Source: Altererythrobacter sp. (GTDB lineage: Bacteria > Pseudomonadota > Alphaproteobacteria > Sphingomonadales > Sphingomonadaceae). From it: a stretch of 6,981 nucleotides of DNA. Positions 5,956-6,981 of this stretch are shown one piece after another; the stretch's first letter is position 1; every line of letters begins with the position of its first letter. A model generated the notes under the pieces. It had not been told where the DNA came from. It was given only the letters and a program-made list of their open reading frames with translations, and made no database searches. The stretch lies in contig JAGXGU010000052.1 of assembly GCA_024636575.1 (NCBI GenBank), positions 1 to 6,981 on the forward strand, read 5' to 3'. The position numbers were made by a program, and so were the translations under genes.

Positions 5956-5983
5956 AGCCGGCCCGGAATGCACCGGGCCGGCT
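5956..5983 (-). terminator. Terminator hairpin of the TonB-dependent receptor gene
   Basis: AGCCGGCCCGG (5956-5966) and CCGGGCCGGCT (5973-5983) form a perfect eleven-base-pair stem with a six-base loop. It starts 22 bases after the receptor stop codon on the minus strand, where a T-rich stretch (TCTTGTTGT) follows it. The T tract is interrupted, so efficiency is uncertain, but the infC terminator lies just beyond. Confidence 0.78.
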
Positions 5984-6005
5984 CCTGGAATTGTTCAGGC
6001 TGGGC

Positions 6006-6981
6006 TTAGAAGTCGATGCTGGCCCGCAGGTAATAATGGCCACCGTTGAAGCCGAACGGGGCAGACCGGCGCGAATATTGGAAGACGCCCGGGCTGTCCA
6101 CGATCAATCCGCCCGTGCTGTCATACAATTGACCGCCGCGTGCCTGGCCGATCAGGTTCAGGTCGGGATAGACGTCGAACAGATTGTTCGCGCCCACCGC
6201 CAGCTTCAGGCCCATGTCGAACGTATAGTCGAGCTGGACATCGGTCAGCCATTTTGCACCGAACGTTTGCGTGTCGGAGGCCGCGCCGGTGCAGCCGCCT
6301 TCACAGACGGTATATTCGCCGTACTGGCTTAGCTGAACATTGAACCCCCAATTGGTGTTCTTCCAATTGGCGCCAAGGTTGAAACGGGTCTTGGGCTGCC
6401 ATTCCTCGATGATCGACACATCCTGTGCGGTCACGAGGTCGATGCCGGCCAGCAGGCCAGGGGAAGGCAATTCCGTGACCCCGGTCTTGTTGTAATTGAA
6501 CGAACTGGTCAGCTTCACATCGCCTCCAAGCACCGATCCGGGTACCTTGTAGGATGCGACCACATCGATGCCGTCGGTTTCGGTATCGACGCCGTTGATG
6601 AAGAACTGGCCCTGCGTTGCGCCTGCGGCGTCGAACACTGCCTGGTTTGCCGGGATCGGATTGACCGCACCGGAAATCATAATCCGGTCATCAATCGAGA
6701 TATGGTAATAATCTGCGGTGATAACCAGACCATCAGCCGGTTCCAGGATCACACCGCCGCCATAGCTGATCGACGTTTCTTCCTGCAGTTCCGGAATTCC
6801 CAGCCCCTGCGCAAGCGCGCTGTCATTGCGGAATGTGCCGCGTTCCTGTGCCACGGTCATGCCCATGACGGTCACGAACTGGGTGCTCGTTGCGTTGAAA
6901 TAGAGCTGCTGCATCGATGGTGCGCGGAAGCCGGTTGTGAACGAACCGCGCAGCTTGATCCCGTCGGTTACGGTGAACAGG
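6006..6981 (-). CDS. TonB-dependent outer-membrane receptor, C-terminal part, cut by window edge
   Basis: 324 residues of the C-terminal beta-barrel of a TonB-dependent receptor, an energy-coupled outer-membrane importer. The frame is open to the right edge, so the start, signal peptide, TonB box and plug domain lie outside. Near the visible beginning is the diagnostic FTTGFRAPSMQQLYF block. Alternating amphipathic strands follow (for example GLVITADYYHISIDDRI and VQLDYTFDMGLKLAVGANNLFDVYPD), and then the typical end SAPFGFNGGHYYLRASIDF with a terminal Phe, the usual signal for barrel insertion by BamA. The NNLFDVYPD segment is also common in these receptors. A close cysteine pair, CEGGC, sits in what is probably a surface loop. 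An ATG at 6914 is internal, not the start. The transported substrate cannot be told from this part; such receptors are numerous in sphingomonads. Confidence 0.94.
   Translation of the reverse strand, partial: LFTVTDGIKLRGSFTTGFRAPSMQQLYFNATSTQFVTVMGMTVAQERGTFRNDSALAQGLGIPELQEETSISYGGGVILEPADGLVITADYYHISIDDRIMISGAVNPIPANQAVFDAAGATQGQFFINGVDTETDGIDVVASYKVPGSVLGGDVKLTSSFNYNKTGVTELPSPGLLAGIDLVTAQDVSIIEEWQPKTRFNLGANWKNTNWGFNVQLSQYGEYTVCEGGCTGAASDTQTFGAKWLTDVQLDYTFDMGLKLAVGANNLFDVYPDLNLIGQARGGQLYDSTGGLIVDSPGVFQYSRRSAPFGFNGGHYYLRASIDF

Noticed and set aside
6914..6916. ATG at 6914 as the start of the receptor gene
   Set aside because: The frame continues upstream to the window edge through the conserved GFRAPS motif, so this ATG is internal.

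Overview
The window reads as ordinary chromosome from an alphaproteobacterium, most likely of the Sphingomonadales (Erythrobacter/Sphingomonas-like). This is an inference from several things seen together: a GC-rich sequence, a bifunctional Rel enzyme of the alphaproteobacterial type, an LTA4H-like M1 aminopeptidase lipoprotein, a PdeM phosphoesterase, and a large TonB-dependent receptor. No mobile element, CRISPR array, rRNA or tRNA was found.

Layout. Positions 1-4420 carry four genes on the minus strand. In the direction of transcription they are hemF (oxygen-dependent coproporphyrinogen III oxidase), a short unrecognised single-pass membrane protein, a lipoprotein aminopeptidase of family M1, and the 5' part of a bifunctional (p)ppGpp synthetase/hydrolase (rel), which runs off the left edge. 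The gaps between them (about 114, 300 and 71 bp) suggest neighbours rather than one tight operon. The 300-bp gap contains three tandem copies of a 16-bp unit.

Positions 4467-5857 carry two plus-strand genes. pdeM starts head-to-head with hemF across less than 50 bp. infC (translation initiation factor IF3) follows after a 140-bp leader. infC appears to begin at an ATA codon behind a strong Shine-Dalgarno sequence. That fits the known habit of infC genes to use start codons that IF3 itself rejects, which gives autoregulation. infC ends in a strong intrinsic terminator. Facing it on the minus strand is the 3' part of a TonB-dependent receptor with its own terminator hairpin; its 5' part lies beyond the right edge.

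Functions. The genes serve unrelated core roles: stringent response, peptide degradation in the envelope, haem synthesis, DNA repair, translation initiation and outer-membrane uptake. I see no dedicated new multi-gene system. The points most worth a second look are the non-canonical infC start and its leader, the 16-bp tandem repeats, the small membrane protein, the compressed hemF/pdeM divergent start region, and a perfect 18-bp palindrome inside hemF.
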